A stretch of 64,000 nt of DNA from Streptomyces sp. CB01201 (GCF_002803085.1 NZ_NNBJ01000004.1:379571-443570), one strand, 5' to 3'. Shown: positions 40,596-49,792, counted from the first letter of the stretch. The notes: generated by a model from the letters alone, not told the origin. Numbers and translations are program-made.

Positions 40596-42062
40596 ATGAA
40601 CGACCTCGTCCGCCAGCACACCGCTCTGAGTGAATCCGACCTGGAGTGGCTGCACCTGTTGGTCTCGGAGTGGCAGCTGCTCTCCGACCTCTCCTTCGCC
40701 GACCTCGTCCTGTGGGTGCCCACCCTGGACGGCACGCGCTATGTGTCGGTCGCCCAGATGCGGCCCAACACCGGCCCCACCTCCTACCAGGACGACATGG
40801 TGGGCCACCTGGTGCCGCGCGGCCGGCGCCCGCTCCTGGACGCCGCGCTCGACGAGGGCCGCATCGTGCGCGAGGGCGACCCGGAGTGGCGCGAGGAGGT
40901 GCCGGTCCGGGTCGAGTCGATCCCGGTGCGCCGGGAGGGTCGGGTCCTCGGCGTCATCGCGCGCAACACCAACCTGCTCACCGTGCGTACGCCCTCGCGC
41001 CTGGAGCTCACCTACCTCCAGTCCGCCTCCGACCTCGCGCAGATGATCGCCGCCGGATCCTTCCCGTTCCCCGGCCAGCAGGTCGACATGGACGCCTCGC
41101 CGCGCGCCGGCGACGGCCTGCTCCGGCTGGATGCCGACGGCATCGTCCAGTACGCCTCGCCCAACGCGCTCTCCGCCTATCACCGGCTCGGCCTCGCCTC
41201 CGACCTCGTCGGCCAGCACCTCGGCCAGCTGACCTCCGAACTCGCGCCGGCCCGCGGCCCGGTCGACGAGGCCATCGTCAAACTCGCCAGCGGATACGCG
41301 CCGAGGGAGGCCGAGGTCGAGGGCAACGGCGGGGTGATCCAGCTGCGCGCCATCCCGCTGAAGCCGAAGGGCACGCGCATCGGCTCCCTCGTGCTGCTGC
41401 GCGATGTGACCGAACTGCGCCGCCGCGAGCGGGAGTTGATCACCAAGGACGCCACCATCCGGGAGATCCACCACCGGGTGAAGAACAACCTCCAGACGGT
41501 CGCGGCCCTGCTCCGCCTCCAAGCCCGCCGGATGGACTCCGACCAGGGCCGCGAGGCCCTCAACGAGGCGGTCCGGCGCGTCGGTTCGATCGCCATCGTG
41601 CACGAGACGCTCTCGCAGAACCTGGACGAGCGCGTCGAGTTCGACGAGATCGCCGACCGGGTCCTCGCCATGGTGGCCGAGATCTCGCCCGGCAAGGTCA
41701 ACTGCCGCCGCACCGGCCGCTTCGGCATACTCGACGCCGAGGTCGCCACCCCGCTGGCCATGGTCCTGACCGAGGTGTTGCAGAACGCGCTTGAGCACGC
41801 GTTCGCGCCGGGGGAGCAGGGTTCGGTGGAGGTCTCGGCGCTGCGCGGCGGCACCCGCGAGGAGTCCCGGCTGCTGATCACCGTGCGGGACGACGGCCGG
41901 GGGCTGCCCGAGGGATTCGACGCCCAGCGCACCGGGAATCTGGGTCTGCAGATCGTACGGACGCTGGTGGAAGGGGAGTTGGGCGGAGGCTTCGACATGG
42001 TGCCGGCGCCCGACCGCGGCACGAAGGTCGTGCTCGACATCCCGGTGGGCCCCGAGAAGTAG
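40596..42062 (+). CDS. pdtaS: PdtaS-like cytosolic sensor histidine kinase
   Basis: 488-aa soluble kinase. The N-terminal ~150 residues are a GAF domain, residues ~165-270 a PAS domain, then a HisKA_2 dimerisation region with the phospho-acceptor in EIHHRVKNNLQTVAALLRLQ, and an ATPase domain with the N box EVLQNALEH and DDGRGLPEGF, GNLGLQIV. This matches mycobacterial PdtaS, which works with the antiterminator PdtaR and is next to whiB1; here wblE, the WhiB1 counterpart, is the neighbouring convergent gene. ATG 40596 is chosen; GTG 40587 also possible. No membrane segments. Confidence 0.85.
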   Translation: MNDLVRQHTALSESDLEWLHLLVSEWQLLSDLSFADLVLWVPTLDGTRYVSVAQMRPNTGPTSYQDDMVGHLVPRGRRPLLDAALDEGRIVREGDPEWREEVPVRVESIPVRREGRVLGVIARNTNLLTVRTPSRLELTYLQSASDLAQMIAAGSFPFPGQQVDMDASPRAGDGLLRLDADGIVQYASPNALSAYHRLGLASDLVGQHLGQLTSELAPARGPVDEAIVKLASGYAPREAEVEGNGGVIQLRAIPLKPKGTRIGSLVLLRDVTELRRRERELITKDATIREIHHRVKNNLQTVAALLRLQARRMDSDQGREALNEAVRRVGSIAIVHETLSQNLDERVEFDEIADRVLAMVAEISPGKVNCRRTGRFGILDAEVATPLAMVLTEVLQNALEHAFAPGEQGSVEVSALRGGTREESRLLITVRDDGRGLPEGFDAQRTGNLGLQIVRTLVEGELGGGFDMVPAPDRGTKVVLDIPVGPEK

Positions 42063-42153
42063 CGGGTACCCCACGCCCCGCGGCGTACACACCCCGGCGT
42101 ACACACCCCGGCCTACCCGCACCGGCGCCCCCACCCCGGCCTGCGCACAGCAG

Positions 42154-42188
42154 CGAGCCCCGAACCGTGAGACACGGTTCGGGGCTCG
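42154..42188. terminator. Bidirectional terminator between pdtaS-like kinase and wblE
   Basis: 16-bp perfect stem (42154-42169 / 42173-42188) with a 3-nt loop, carrying GAGCCCCGAACCGTG and its complement between convergent genes. Confidence 0.9.
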
Positions 42189-42283
42189 AATGCTGTGGGT
42201 TACTGCTGCGCGCTGCGGCTCGGGGGGCGGTGAGTGCGTACGCTCTGTACGCGCCGCGCGTTGCTAAGGCGGGAAGTGGGGGC

Positions 42284-42541
42284 TCAGGCGGTCGCGTTGC
42301 GCGCCCGGTTGCGAGCGGCACGGCGCTTCATCGCGCGGCGCTCGTCCTCGCTGAGGCCACCCCAGACGCCGGAGTCCTGGCCGGACTCAAGCGCCCACTG
42401 CAGGCACTGCTCCATGACGGGGCAGCGGCGGCAGACGGCCTTGGCTTCCTCGATCTGCAGCAGCGCAGGACCGGTGTTGCCGATGGGGAAGAACAGCTCG
42501 GGGTCTTCCTCACGACAAACGGCGTTGTGACGCCAGTCCAT
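42284..42541 (-). CDS. wblE: WhiB-family iron-sulfur protein WblE
   Basis: 85-aa WhiB-like protein that binds a 4Fe-4S cluster through four cysteines: one in AVCREED, then the CRRCPVMEQC group. The GVWGG turn and the basic tail KRRAARNRARN follow. It is the Streptomyces counterpart of mycobacterial WhiB1, an essential NO-sensitive regulator that binds the primary sigma factor. ATG 42541 has a GAGAGG ribosome-binding site. The ~300-bp upstream region is AT-richer than surroundings and includes GTGAACGCTTTCAC at 42588. Confidence 0.95.
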   Translation of the reverse strand: MDWRHNAVCREEDPELFFPIGNTGPALLQIEEAKAVCRRCPVMEQCLQWALESGQDSGVWGGLSEDERRAMKRRAARNRARNATA

Positions 42542-42834
42542 GGCTGCTACCTCTCTTGGTGTTACGTGCAGGGGGGTGCTTGTGAATGTGAACGCTTTCA
42601 CGAATCCCTCAACAAGGGAAGGGCCATCTTCCAGTTGGACTGGTGGTGGTCCTTGATTGAGGAGGGGTTCTGGCTTTCAGTGGAGGCCGGTGTTGCGGGC
42701 CGTCCCGATCGCCATGTAGAGATTCGCAAACCTCGGCGGCGGATACAACCCCTTCAGGAAAGTTTTTTTGGATTCCTCGGTGTCGACTGGGTCACAGTCG
42801 TACTTCCATGGGGTGGATGCCAGCCTAAACGTTC
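42542..42834. promoter_or_regulatory. wblE upstream region
   Basis: About 290 bp between the DAG-kinase gene and wblE, both leftward. It has a lower G+C content than its neighbours, a T7 run near 42765, and an inverted repeat GTGAACGCTTTCAC (42588-42601) 47-60 bp before the wblE start that could be an operator. No ORF is supported. Confidence 0.4.
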
Positions 42835-42863
42835 GAGTGAAAGGACTTTGGGCCCTTCCACTC
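42835..42863 (-). terminator. Terminator of the diacylglycerol-kinase-like gene
   Basis: 10-bp stem with one mismatch (GAGTGAAAGG / CCTTCCACTC) beginning at the gene's stop codon. Confidence 0.6.
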
Positions 42864-43827
42864 ACACAATCACACGCAGTGCACGGCGTACGCCTGTGAA
42901 CGCCACGCTCGTACGCAGACCAAGGTGGTCGCCGTCCATCTGGAAGGGGAGCGGGGCCTTGGAATGCAAGGTGAAGTCCGTCAGGTCGTGCAGTGATACG
43001 GCGTGCTTGCCGTGCGGACCCCGATCGGGGGTCGAAGTGAGCAGCTGGGTCGCGTAGCGGGTCGCCGTGGGCGTGGTCATCTTCGTCAGGGCCAGGACGT
43101 CGAGGGCCGCCTCGAAGGAGGCCTCGGGGGACGCGTACAGCGGACGATTGCCCAGGTAGGTGTAGGGGGAGGTGTTGCAGACTATCGAGAGGACGAGATC
43201 CTCGACGGGGTCGGCGCCGGGCCGCTCCAGCGTGATCTGGCCGTGTCTGCGATGGGGCTCGCCGAAGAACTGGCGCGCCACCTGGCGCAAATAGAGCGCG
43301 TGCGTGGAGCGCTTGCCGCGCTCCCTCTGCTGTTCGACCCGGCCCACCACACCCGCGTCGAATCCGAATCCGGCACAGAAAGTGAACCAGCGTTCCGGTA
43401 CGCCCTCGTCGACGGTGCCGGCCACCCCGGAGGCGAGACCCAGACTCACCGTGCGGCTGCGGTCCTCGCGCAGCGCGTCGAGAATGACACCGGTCGACTC
43501 CACGGCGTCATTGGGCAGACCGAGCGCCCGCGCGAACACATTCGTCGAACCGCCGGGAACCACGGCGAATTCGGGGAGTTCGGGGCTCGGCCCGTTGTGC
43601 AGCAGACCGTTCACGACCTCGTTGACCGTGCCGTCGCCACCGAGCGCCACCACGAGATCGATGTCATTGCTCTCGGCGGCCCGCCGGCCGAGGTCCTTCG
43701 CGTGCCCGCGGTACTCGGTGGTGACCGCTTCCAGCTTCATCTCGCTGGCCAGCGCGTGAATGAGGACGTCACGCGTACGCGCACTGGTGGTGGTAGCCGC
43801 CGGGTTGACCACGAGGAGTGCACGCAT
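42862..43827 (-). CDS. Diacylglycerol/sphingosine kinase-like lipid kinase
   Basis: 321-aa cytosolic kinase of the DAGK catalytic family, phosphorylating diacylglycerol or a related lipid. The nucleotide-binding signature ALGGDGTVNEV is near residue 60, PGGSTNVFARALGLP near 92, and the C-terminal beta domain contains YTYLGNRPLYA and FQMDGDH. ATG 43827. It is leftward, upstream of wblE; a small membrane protein gene lies divergent to it. Confidence 0.88.
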   Translation of the reverse strand: MRALLVVNPAATTTSARTRDVLIHALASEMKLEAVTTEYRGHAKDLGRRAAESNDIDLVVALGGDGTVNEVVNGLLHNGPSPELPEFAVVPGGSTNVFARALGLPNDAVESTGVILDALREDRSRTVSLGLASGVAGTVDEGVPERWFTFCAGFGFDAGVVGRVEQQRERGKRSTHALYLRQVARQFFGEPHRRHGQITLERPGADPVEDLVLSIVCNTSPYTYLGNRPLYASPEASFEAALDVLALTKMTTPTATRYATQLLTSTPDRGPHGKHAVSLHDLTDFTLHSKAPLPFQMDGDHLGLRTSVAFTGVRRALRVIV

Positions 43828-43921
43828 GGGCGCCAGACTACCTACCGGGGGGTACCGAGGCGCACCTGGGCCGGACCGCCCGCCCCGGGGCGGGCCCCCG
43901 CGACCGGGCTACCCTGGCCGG

Positions 43922-44356
43922 GTGAGTACTGAGCAGACCCCCGAAGCCCCCGCCGAACCGCGCCCCGGCCGGCTGACCGCCGCGGCGGCAGTGTCCGCGC
44001 TGGAAGGGCTCGCCCTGGTCGCCGGTGGCCTCTTCATGCTCGTGCTGGGCCTGACCGGCAAGCCCGACAAGCCCACCCAGGCCGAAATGGGCGGCCTGAC
44101 CCTGGTGGTCCTCGGTCTGATCCCGCTGATCGCCGCCCGCGGTCTGCTGCGCCGCCGCAGCTGGAGCCGGGGCCCCGCCATGATCACCCAGATCATGGCG
44201 CTGCCCGTGGCCTGGATGTTCCTCAATTCGGACGGGGCGCCCTGGATCCCGGCCGGCATCGCGCTCGCCGCGGTCGCGATCACCGGTCTGGTGCTCCTGG
44301 TGAACCCGGCGACCACCCGGGCGCTGGGCATCCGCGGGCCGATGCGGGACGCGTGA
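43922..44356 (+). CDS. Small integral membrane protein
   Basis: 144-aa membrane protein with four hydrophobic segments: around residues 20-42 (after TAAAAVSALEG), GGLTLVVLGLIPLIAARGLL, ITQIMALPVAWMFLN and GIALAAVAITGLVLLV. It ends in ALGIRGPMRDA. GTG 43922. No functional motif. Such proteins are conserved next to the lipid kinase and sigma-H genes in streptomycetes as far as I recall; role unknown. Confidence 0.75.
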   Translation: MSTEQTPEAPAEPRPGRLTAAAAVSALEGLALVAGGLFMLVLGLTGKPDKPTQAEMGGLTLVVLGLIPLIAARGLLRRRSWSRGPAMITQIMALPVAWMFLNSDGAPWIPAGIALAAVAITGLVLLVNPATTRALGIRGPMRDA

Positions 44357-44447
44357 GCGCGAACACGAAGGGGTCCGCGGGTGAGCCCCCGGACCCCGGC
44401 CCCTCCCGGTGAAGGAGCGGCCGACCGCGTCCTGTGCGAGAAACCCG

Positions 44448-45398
44448 CTACTCCTCCACGAGGAGCCTCTCCCGAAGCTGGGCCAGTGTGCGGGCAAGCA
44501 GCCGCGAGACGTGCATCTGTGAGATGCCGACCTCCTGCGCGATCTGCGACTGGGTCATGTTGCCGAAGAACCGGAGCAGCAAGATCCGCTTCTCTCGCGG
44601 CGGCAGGTCCTCAAGCAGTGGTTTGAGAGACTCGCGGTACTCGACGCCTTCCAGCGCCTCGTCCTCCGCGCCGAGGGTGTCCGCGACCGCGGGCGACTCG
44701 TCGTCCGTGTCCGGCACGTCGAGGGAGAGCGTGGAATAGGCGTTGGCCGACTCCAGGCCCTCCAGCACCTCTTCCTCCGAGATGCCGAGCCGCTCGGCCA
44801 GTTCGTGCACCGTGGGCGAGCGGCCGTGCTGCTGGGACAGCTCCGCCGTCGCCGTGGTGAGCGCGAGCCGCAGTTCCTGGAGCCGGCGCGGCACCCGTAC
44901 CGCCCAGCCCTTGTCACGGAAGTGCCGCTTGATCTCGCCGACGACGGTGGGGGTCGCGTACGTCGAGAACTCGACGCCCCGCTCGGGGTCGAACCGGTCC
45001 ACCGACTTGATCAGACCGATCGTGGCGACCTGCGTCAGATCGTCGAGCGGCTCGCCACGGTTGCGGAAGCGCCGGGCCAGGTGCTCGACCAGTGGCAGGT
45101 GCATCCGGACCAGCTGATTGCGCAGCTCCGCCTTCTCGGACGAGCCGTCGGGCAGCTTGCGCAGCTCGATGAACATCGCCCGCGCCCCGCTGCGATCGTG
45201 TGGATCGTGATGCCTGTGCTCGATGTGCTCGCTCATAAGGGCCGCCCGCTCTGCCTGCTCCGCCGCGTACAAAACGCCATCTGGGCCATCCACAGGGCTG
45301 TCCACCGGGTGCGGCCGGGCCTGCTGCTCCGGAATGCCCACGGGGCGTACCGCTTCCGGAGTGCGCTCGCCGTCCCGCACCGGACCCTCCCCGCTCAC
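44448..45398 (-). CDS. sigH: Stress-response sigma factor of the SigB/F/H group
   Basis: 316-aa RNA polymerase sigma factor of the Streptomyces SigH type. Regions 2 (VEHLARRFRNRGEPLDDLTQ, SVDRFDPERGVEFSTYATPT), 3 and 4 (PPREKRILLLRFFGNMTQSQIAQEVGIS, HVSRLLARTL) are complete. The start GTG 45398 overlaps the prsH stop (GTGA); an internal ATG at 45236 would give a 262-aa form. In S. coelicolor SigH is made as several isoforms and acts in osmotic stress and development, held by the anti-sigma factor encoded just upstream. Confidence 0.9.
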   Translation of the reverse strand: MSGEGPVRDGERTPEAVRPVGIPEQQARPHPVDSPVDGPDGVLYAAEQAERAALMSEHIEHRHHDPHDRSGARAMFIELRKLPDGSSEKAELRNQLVRMHLPLVEHLARRFRNRGEPLDDLTQVATIGLIKSVDRFDPERGVEFSTYATPTVVGEIKRHFRDKGWAVRVPRRLQELRLALTTATAELSQQHGRSPTVHELAERLGISEEEVLEGLESANAYSTLSLDVPDTDDESPAVADTLGAEDEALEGVEYRESLKPLLEDLPPREKRILLLRFFGNMTQSQIAQEVGISQMHVSRLLARTLAQLRERLLVEE

Positions 45399-45958
45399 GC
45401 CGGTCCGGGTCCCGCGCCGCGCTGTTTGTACAGGCTGATGGAGACCGTACGGTCATCGGCGACGGTGGATTCCACCTTGCCGGCCAGGGCGGAGAGCACC
45501 GTCCACGCGAAGGTGTCGCGCTCCGGGGCCCGGCCGTCGGTGGTCGGCGCCGAGACGGTGACCTCCAGTGAGTCGTCCACGAGGCGGAAGACGCAACTCA
45601 GTACGGAACCTGGAACGGCCTGCTGGAGCAGGATCGCGCAGGCCTCGTCGACCGCGATGCGCAGATCCTCGATCTCGTCGAGGGTGAAGTCCAAACGTGC
45701 CGCGAGTCCGGCCGTGGCCGTACGCAGCACCGACAGGTAGGCACCCGCGGCCGGCAGCCGGACTTCCACGAAGTCCTGATTCCCGGGCTCGCCTGCGATC
45801 TGGGACACCCTCACCTCCAAGGTGGCACAAGCTCTGTCGAGGCCCAAGGAGGGGGGAGGTCCCGGGGCCGTGGGTACGGGGTCCGTACCTGGACTGGCGA
45901 CGCTATCGCGATCCATGGTGCCCTGTCGCCGGGAGCTCTCCCGGCGGCTGTCACTCAT
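45395..45958 (-). CDS. prsH: Anti-sigma factor of SigH (PrsH/UshX)
   Basis: 187-aa RsbW-type anti-sigma factor with a GHKL ATPase domain from residue ~50: EDLRIAVDEACAILL is the N-box region and FAWTVLSALAGKVES the following helix. The asparagine normally found in the N box is not obvious, so kinase activity may be weak. The first ~45 residues are Pro/Ser-rich and disordered. It overlaps and precedes sigH by 4 bp. It is expected to bind SigH and be released by BldG-type anti-anti-sigma partners. Confidence 0.88.
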   Translation of the reverse strand: MSDSRRESSRRQGTMDRDSVASPGTDPVPTAPGPPPSLGLDRACATLEVRVSQIAGEPGNQDFVEVRLPAAGAYLSVLRTATAGLAARLDFTLDEIEDLRIAVDEACAILLQQAVPGSVLSCVFRLVDDSLEVTVSAPTTDGRAPERDTFAWTVLSALAGKVESTVADDRTVSISLYKQRGAGPGPA

Positions 45959-46106
45959 GGTAAGCCTATGAGTACGGACAGTGGCTAGAGGTTTGCAGTG
46001 CCCAATTGCGGTGAAGCGGGACCGGGTTGACGTACCCAGGCGGCGGGCGCTTCGAACCTTCCCGTACGTCCCTCGCGCATCGGACGGGGAACGCGGGAGG
46101 CCGCTC

Positions 46107-46367
46107 TCACACCAGCAGGCCGTCCACGAAGCACCAGCGCCAACTCTCGCCGGGCTCGAAGGTCCGCATCACCGCGTGACCGGTCTCCTTGAAGTGGCCC
46201 GTGGCGTGCTGGTGCGGCGAGGAGTCGCAGCAGCCCACGTGCCCGCAGACCAGGCACAGACGCAGCTGTACGGGGTGCGTACCGTCCTTCAGGCACTCCG
46301 GGCAGGTGTCGTTCAGCGGGGCCGGCTCGGGGCGCGGCAGTTCTGCAACGTGCGGACACTCGCTCAT
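46107..46367 (-). CDS. UBP-type zinc-finger protein
   Basis: 86-aa protein that is almost entirely one UBP-type zinc finger: CPHV at the start, CPECLKDGT, LCLVCGHVGCCDSS and HATGHFKETGHAVMR, giving eight or more Cys/His metal ligands. In eukaryotes this fold binds free ubiquitin C-termini; in actinobacteria its role is unknown. ATG 46367 starts it, and it is divergent from the antiporter gene 57 bp away. Confidence 0.85.
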   Translation of the reverse strand: MSECPHVAELPRPEPAPLNDTCPECLKDGTHPVQLRLCLVCGHVGCCDSSPHQHATGHFKETGHAVMRTFEPGESWRWCFVDGLLV

Positions 46368-46423
46368 GATGGCCAGGTTACGACGGAGCGCGGGGCGCTG
46401 GTGGACGGGGACGGACGGATCTG

Positions 46424-48022
46424 ATGGATGCATTGCCGCTGGTGGGGCTGATCGCGGCGAGCGCGGCGGTCGCGGGGGCCGCCCGCAGGACGCCGGTTCC
46501 CGCGCCGCTGCTCCTGGTGGCGGTGGGACTGATCGGGGCGTACGTGCCCGGGGTGCCCGCCTACACCCTCGACCCGCACATCGTGCTGCCGCTCGTGCTG
46601 CCGCCGCTGCTGCACACGGCCGCGCTGGAGAGCTCCTACCTCGATCTGCGGGCCAACCTGCGGCCGGTGGCGCTGCTTTCGGTCGGCTACACGCTGTTCG
46701 CGACGGTGGCGGTGGGCTATCTCGCCTACCTCCTGGTGCCCGATCTGCCGCTGACGGCCGCGCTGGTGCTCGGTGCGGTGATCGCGCCGCCGGACGCCGT
46801 CGCCGCCACCGCCATCGCGCGCCGGCTGCGGCTGCCGAGCCGTATCACCACGATCCTCCAGGGCGAGTCCCTGGTGAACGACGCGACCGCGATCACCGCG
46901 TACAAGGTGGCGCTCGCGGCCGCGGTCGGTGCGGGCGCCACCTGGGGCGGCGGGATCAAGGAGTTCGCGCTCGCCTCGATCGGCGGGGTCGGGGTGGGGC
47001 TCGTCCTGATGCTGCCGCTCCACTGGCTGCGCCGCCATCTGCGCGAGGCGCTCCTCCAGAACACGCTGTCGCTGCTCATCCCGTTCGTCGCGTACGCGGC
47101 GGCCGAGCAGGTCGGGGCGTCCGGGGTGCTGGCCGTGGTGGTCGTCGCCCTCTACCTCGGCCACCGGTCCTGGCAGGTGGACTTCGCCACCCGGCTCCAG
47201 GAGGAGGCGGTCTGGAAGATGGTCTCCTTCCTCCTCGAATCGGCGGTGTTCGCGCTGATCGGTCTGCAAATGCCGGTGGTTCTCAAGGGACTTGGGGAGT
47301 ACGGGGTCGGCGAGGCGGTCTGGTACGCGATCGGGGTGTTCGTCCTGGTGGTGCTGGCCCGCTTCGTGTGGGTCTTCCCGGCGACGTTCCTGCCGCGCGC
47401 CCTGTCCGAGAAGATCCGTCGCCGCGAGCCGGAGACGGACTGGACGGCGCCCGTGATCGTGGGGTGGGCCGGGATGCGCGGGGTGGTCTCGCTGGCCATC
47501 GCCTTCTCGATCCCGCTGACGACGGCGGACGGTTCGGCCTTCCCGGCACGCAACCTGGTGCTGTTCCTGACCTTCACCACGGTCATCGGCACGCTGGTCG
47601 TGCAGGGCCTGACCCTGCCGCCGCTGATCCGCCTCCTGAAGCTCCCCGGGCGGGACACCCAGGCCGAGACGCTGGCCGAGGCGCAGGCCCAGAGCGAGGC
47701 GTCCCAGGCGGCCGAGGCGCGCCTGGACGAGCTGCTCGCCGACCCGCGCAGCACGCTGCCGCCGCCGCTCGCGGACCGGCTGCGGACGGTCCTTGAGCGG
47801 CGGCGCAACGCGGTGTGGGAGCGGCTCGGGGCGGTCAACGAGGTGACGGGGGAGTCGGCGGACGCGACGTACCGGCGGTTGTCGCGGGAGATGATCGAGG
47901 CGGAGCGGAAGGTGTTCGTGTCGCTTCGGGACGATCGCCGTATTGACGACGAGATGATGCGGACGTTGCTGCGCAGGCTGGACCTGGAAGAGGCGGCGGC
48001 CTACCGCGACGCCGACACCTGA
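46424..48022 (+). CDS. CPA1 family Na+/H+ antiporter
   Basis: 532-aa cation:proton antiporter with about 12 membrane spans in the first 410 residues. Family residues: APPDAVAATAIARRL (the PD ion-binding pair), GESLVNDATAI with the ND site, and the later GWAGMRGVVSLAIA. The last ~120 residues form a long cytoplasmic helical, charged tail (coiled-coil-like, many Glu/Arg). ATG 46424. It is expected to exchange Na+ or K+ for H+ in pH and salt homeostasis. Confidence 0.88.
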   Translation: MDALPLVGLIAASAAVAGAARRTPVPAPLLLVAVGLIGAYVPGVPAYTLDPHIVLPLVLPPLLHTAALESSYLDLRANLRPVALLSVGYTLFATVAVGYLAYLLVPDLPLTAALVLGAVIAPPDAVAATAIARRLRLPSRITTILQGESLVNDATAITAYKVALAAAVGAGATWGGGIKEFALASIGGVGVGLVLMLPLHWLRRHLREALLQNTLSLLIPFVAYAAAEQVGASGVLAVVVVALYLGHRSWQVDFATRLQEEAVWKMVSFLLESAVFALIGLQMPVVLKGLGEYGVGEAVWYAIGVFVLVVLARFVWVFPATFLPRALSEKIRRREPETDWTAPVIVGWAGMRGVVSLAIAFSIPLTTADGSAFPARNLVLFLTFTTVIGTLVVQGLTLPPLIRLLKLPGRDTQAETLAEAQAQSEASQAAEARLDELLADPRSTLPPPLADRLRTVLERRRNAVWERLGAVNEVTGESADATYRRLSREMIEAERKVFVSLRDDRRIDDEMMRTLLRRLDLEEAAAYRDADT

Positions 48023-48120
48023 CCCCCTGGGGCTCCGCCCCAGACCCCGGTCGCGCCTCAAGGGCGCTCGTCCCCAATCTCCCCCAAGGCCTTGAGGGCC
48101 GGTGCCCAGCACCGGTGCCG

Positions 48121-48145
48121 CCTAGGGGCGCGGGGAACTGCGCGA
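48121..48145. repeat. Seventh copy of the GCGCAGTTCCCC repeat
   Basis: GGGGCGCGGGGAACTGCGCGA, reverse orientation, followed by ACCGGCCACGCACGGTC, the same flank as the copies at 37.6-37.7 kb. It lies between the convergent antiporter and PLP-enzyme genes. Confidence 0.85.
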
Positions 48146-48252
48146 CCGGCCACGCACGGTCAGCGGCCGAACTCGCGGGCCAGAACCGGGTTCCGAGGCG
48201 GAGTCCCGGCGCATCCCGGCCCGCGCATCGCGGCCCGGCCCGGTGGGGCGGT

Positions 48253-49134
48253 TCAGGGGCGGCCGGTGATGACCGCCGCCAGCGTCGTGCCGGGGGCGAA
48301 CACCCCCTCCTCCGCCAGCTCCCGCAGCGCGAACAGCAGCTTCGCCACGTACACCCGCTCCACCCCCACCCCGTGCCGCCCCTCGAAGTCCCGCGCGAAC
48401 GCGTCGAGTTCGGGGGGTACGCGCCCGTACCCCCCGAAGTGGAAGCGGTCGGCCAGGGTCCAGGCGCCCCGGGGCCCGCCGAAGGCCGCGTCCTGGAGCG
48501 CGCGGACCTCCTCGCCGAGGAAGCCGCCCTTCAGGACCGGCACGCCGATCGCCCGCTGGGCAGGGGCGAGGCCGGCGGCGAGGCCGGCCAGGGTGCCGCC
48601 GGTGCCGCAGGCCACCGCGACCACGTCCGTCAGGCCGCGCAGCTCCGCCCCCAGCTCCGTACAGCCGCGCACCGCGAGGGAGTTGCTGCCGCCCTCCGGC
48701 ACGACGTACGCCCGGGGTGAGAGGAGGTCCAGGAGACCCGCCAGGACCTCCGGGTCGGACTTGCAGCGATAGGTCGCGCGGTCCACGAAGTGGAGCCGCA
48801 TGCCGTCCGCCGCGCACTGTGCGAGCGACGGGTTGAGCGGCCGGCCGGCCAGTTCGTCACCCCGTACGACGCCGAACGTGGGGAAGCCGAGGAGCCGCCC
48901 CGCCGCGGCGGTCGCGCGGAGGTGGTTGGAGTAGGCGCCGCCGAAGGTGAGGACCGGCCGGCCGGCCGCGGCGCGCAGGTTCGGCACCAGCTTGCGCCAC
49001 TTGTTGCCGATCAGGTCGGGGTGGATCAGATCGTCCCGCTTGAGCAGTAGCCGCACCCCGTACCGGCCGAAGCGCTCGTCCGTCACCTCCTGGAGGGGGG
49101 AGGGGAGGCGGGGGGCGAGCGCTTCGGGGGTCAT
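48253..49134 (-). CDS. 1-aminocyclopropane-1-carboxylate deaminase/D-cysteine desulfhydrase family enzyme
   Basis: 293-aa PLP-dependent fold-type II enzyme. The PLP Lys is in LIGNKWRKL (about residue 45-53), the substrate loop in TFGGAYSNHLRA, and the phosphate loop in ACGTGGTLAGL. Family members act on ACC or D-cysteine; the residues that separate these cannot be judged here. ATG 49134. Standalone gene. Confidence 0.85.
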   Translation of the reverse strand: MTPEALAPRLPSPLQEVTDERFGRYGVRLLLKRDDLIHPDLIGNKWRKLVPNLRAAAGRPVLTFGGAYSNHLRATAAAGRLLGFPTFGVVRGDELAGRPLNPSLAQCAADGMRLHFVDRATYRCKSDPEVLAGLLDLLSPRAYVVPEGGSNSLAVRGCTELGAELRGLTDVVAVACGTGGTLAGLAAGLAPAQRAIGVPVLKGGFLGEEVRALQDAAFGGPRGAWTLADRFHFGGYGRVPPELDAFARDFEGRHGVGVERVYVAKLLFALRELAEEGVFAPGTTLAAVITGRP

Positions 49135-49201
49135 GCACCCATTGTCACGTCGGTCACCCGCTGCCACAGCAGCCGTCTGCCGCCGCTTCAGCCACCTGCC
49201 G

Positions 49202-49792
49202 TCACTTCAGGCGCTCGTGCACGCGTTCCCGCAGCCAGTCCATCGTGAAGCCGCGCGGGTCGATCTTGCCGACCTGCCACTCCTTGTGGCCGATGACCGA
49301 ACGCTCGGTCCAGCCGTAGTGGCGGCACACGGCCGCGGCCGCCTTCTCGACGGCGTCGAGCTGGGCCGCCGGCCAGGGATCCTTGCCGTCACCCAGGTTC
49401 TCGCACTCGAATCCGTAGAAGTGCGTGTTCCCGTCGGTGTCGTTGGTCAGCGGCGGCGGCAGCCGCTTCTCGGCGATCACCGCGCGCAGCACGTTGGAGT
49501 CGCCCGCGCCCGCGTGGTTGGCGCGGCCGTTGCCGACGAGGTGGACCGTGCCGTCCTTGGTGATCACCCCGTGGCAGAGCGGGCCGGGCAGGGAGTCGTA
49601 GCCGTCGTAGCAGATGCGGACCGTGGCGTCGGCGCCGCTGGTCGCGGTGTGGTGGATGACTACGCCGTTGATCGGACCCCAGCCGCCGTGGCCGGCCCGG
49701 TTGTGGGTGCGCCACTGGCCTACCTCGACGACGCGGAGGCCCTCGGCGCGCAGGGCGGCGAGGAATTGGTCTGCGGACATGGGTGGGGCCAT
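49202..49792 (-). CDS. N-acetylmuramoyl-L-alanine amidase (Amidase_2)
   Basis: 196-aa zinc amidase cutting the lactyl-amide bond of peptidoglycan, PGRP/AmpD type. The zinc ligands are in VVIHHTATSG (about 44-53) and in SVIGHKEWQVGKIDPRG, with FYGFECENLG between. No signal peptide is present, so it may be cytosolic, or exported non-classically. Start ATG 49792 has GGAAGGGAG upstream; ATG 49780 is also possible. Confidence 0.85.
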   Translation of the reverse strand: MAPPMSADQFLAALRAEGLRVVEVGQWRTHNRAGHGGWGPINGVVIHHTATSGADATVRICYDGYDSLPGPLCHGVITKDGTVHLVGNGRANHAGAGDSNVLRAVIAEKRLPPPLTNDTDGNTHFYGFECENLGDGKDPWPAAQLDAVEKAAAAVCRHYGWTERSVIGHKEWQVGKIDPRGFTMDWLRERVHERLK

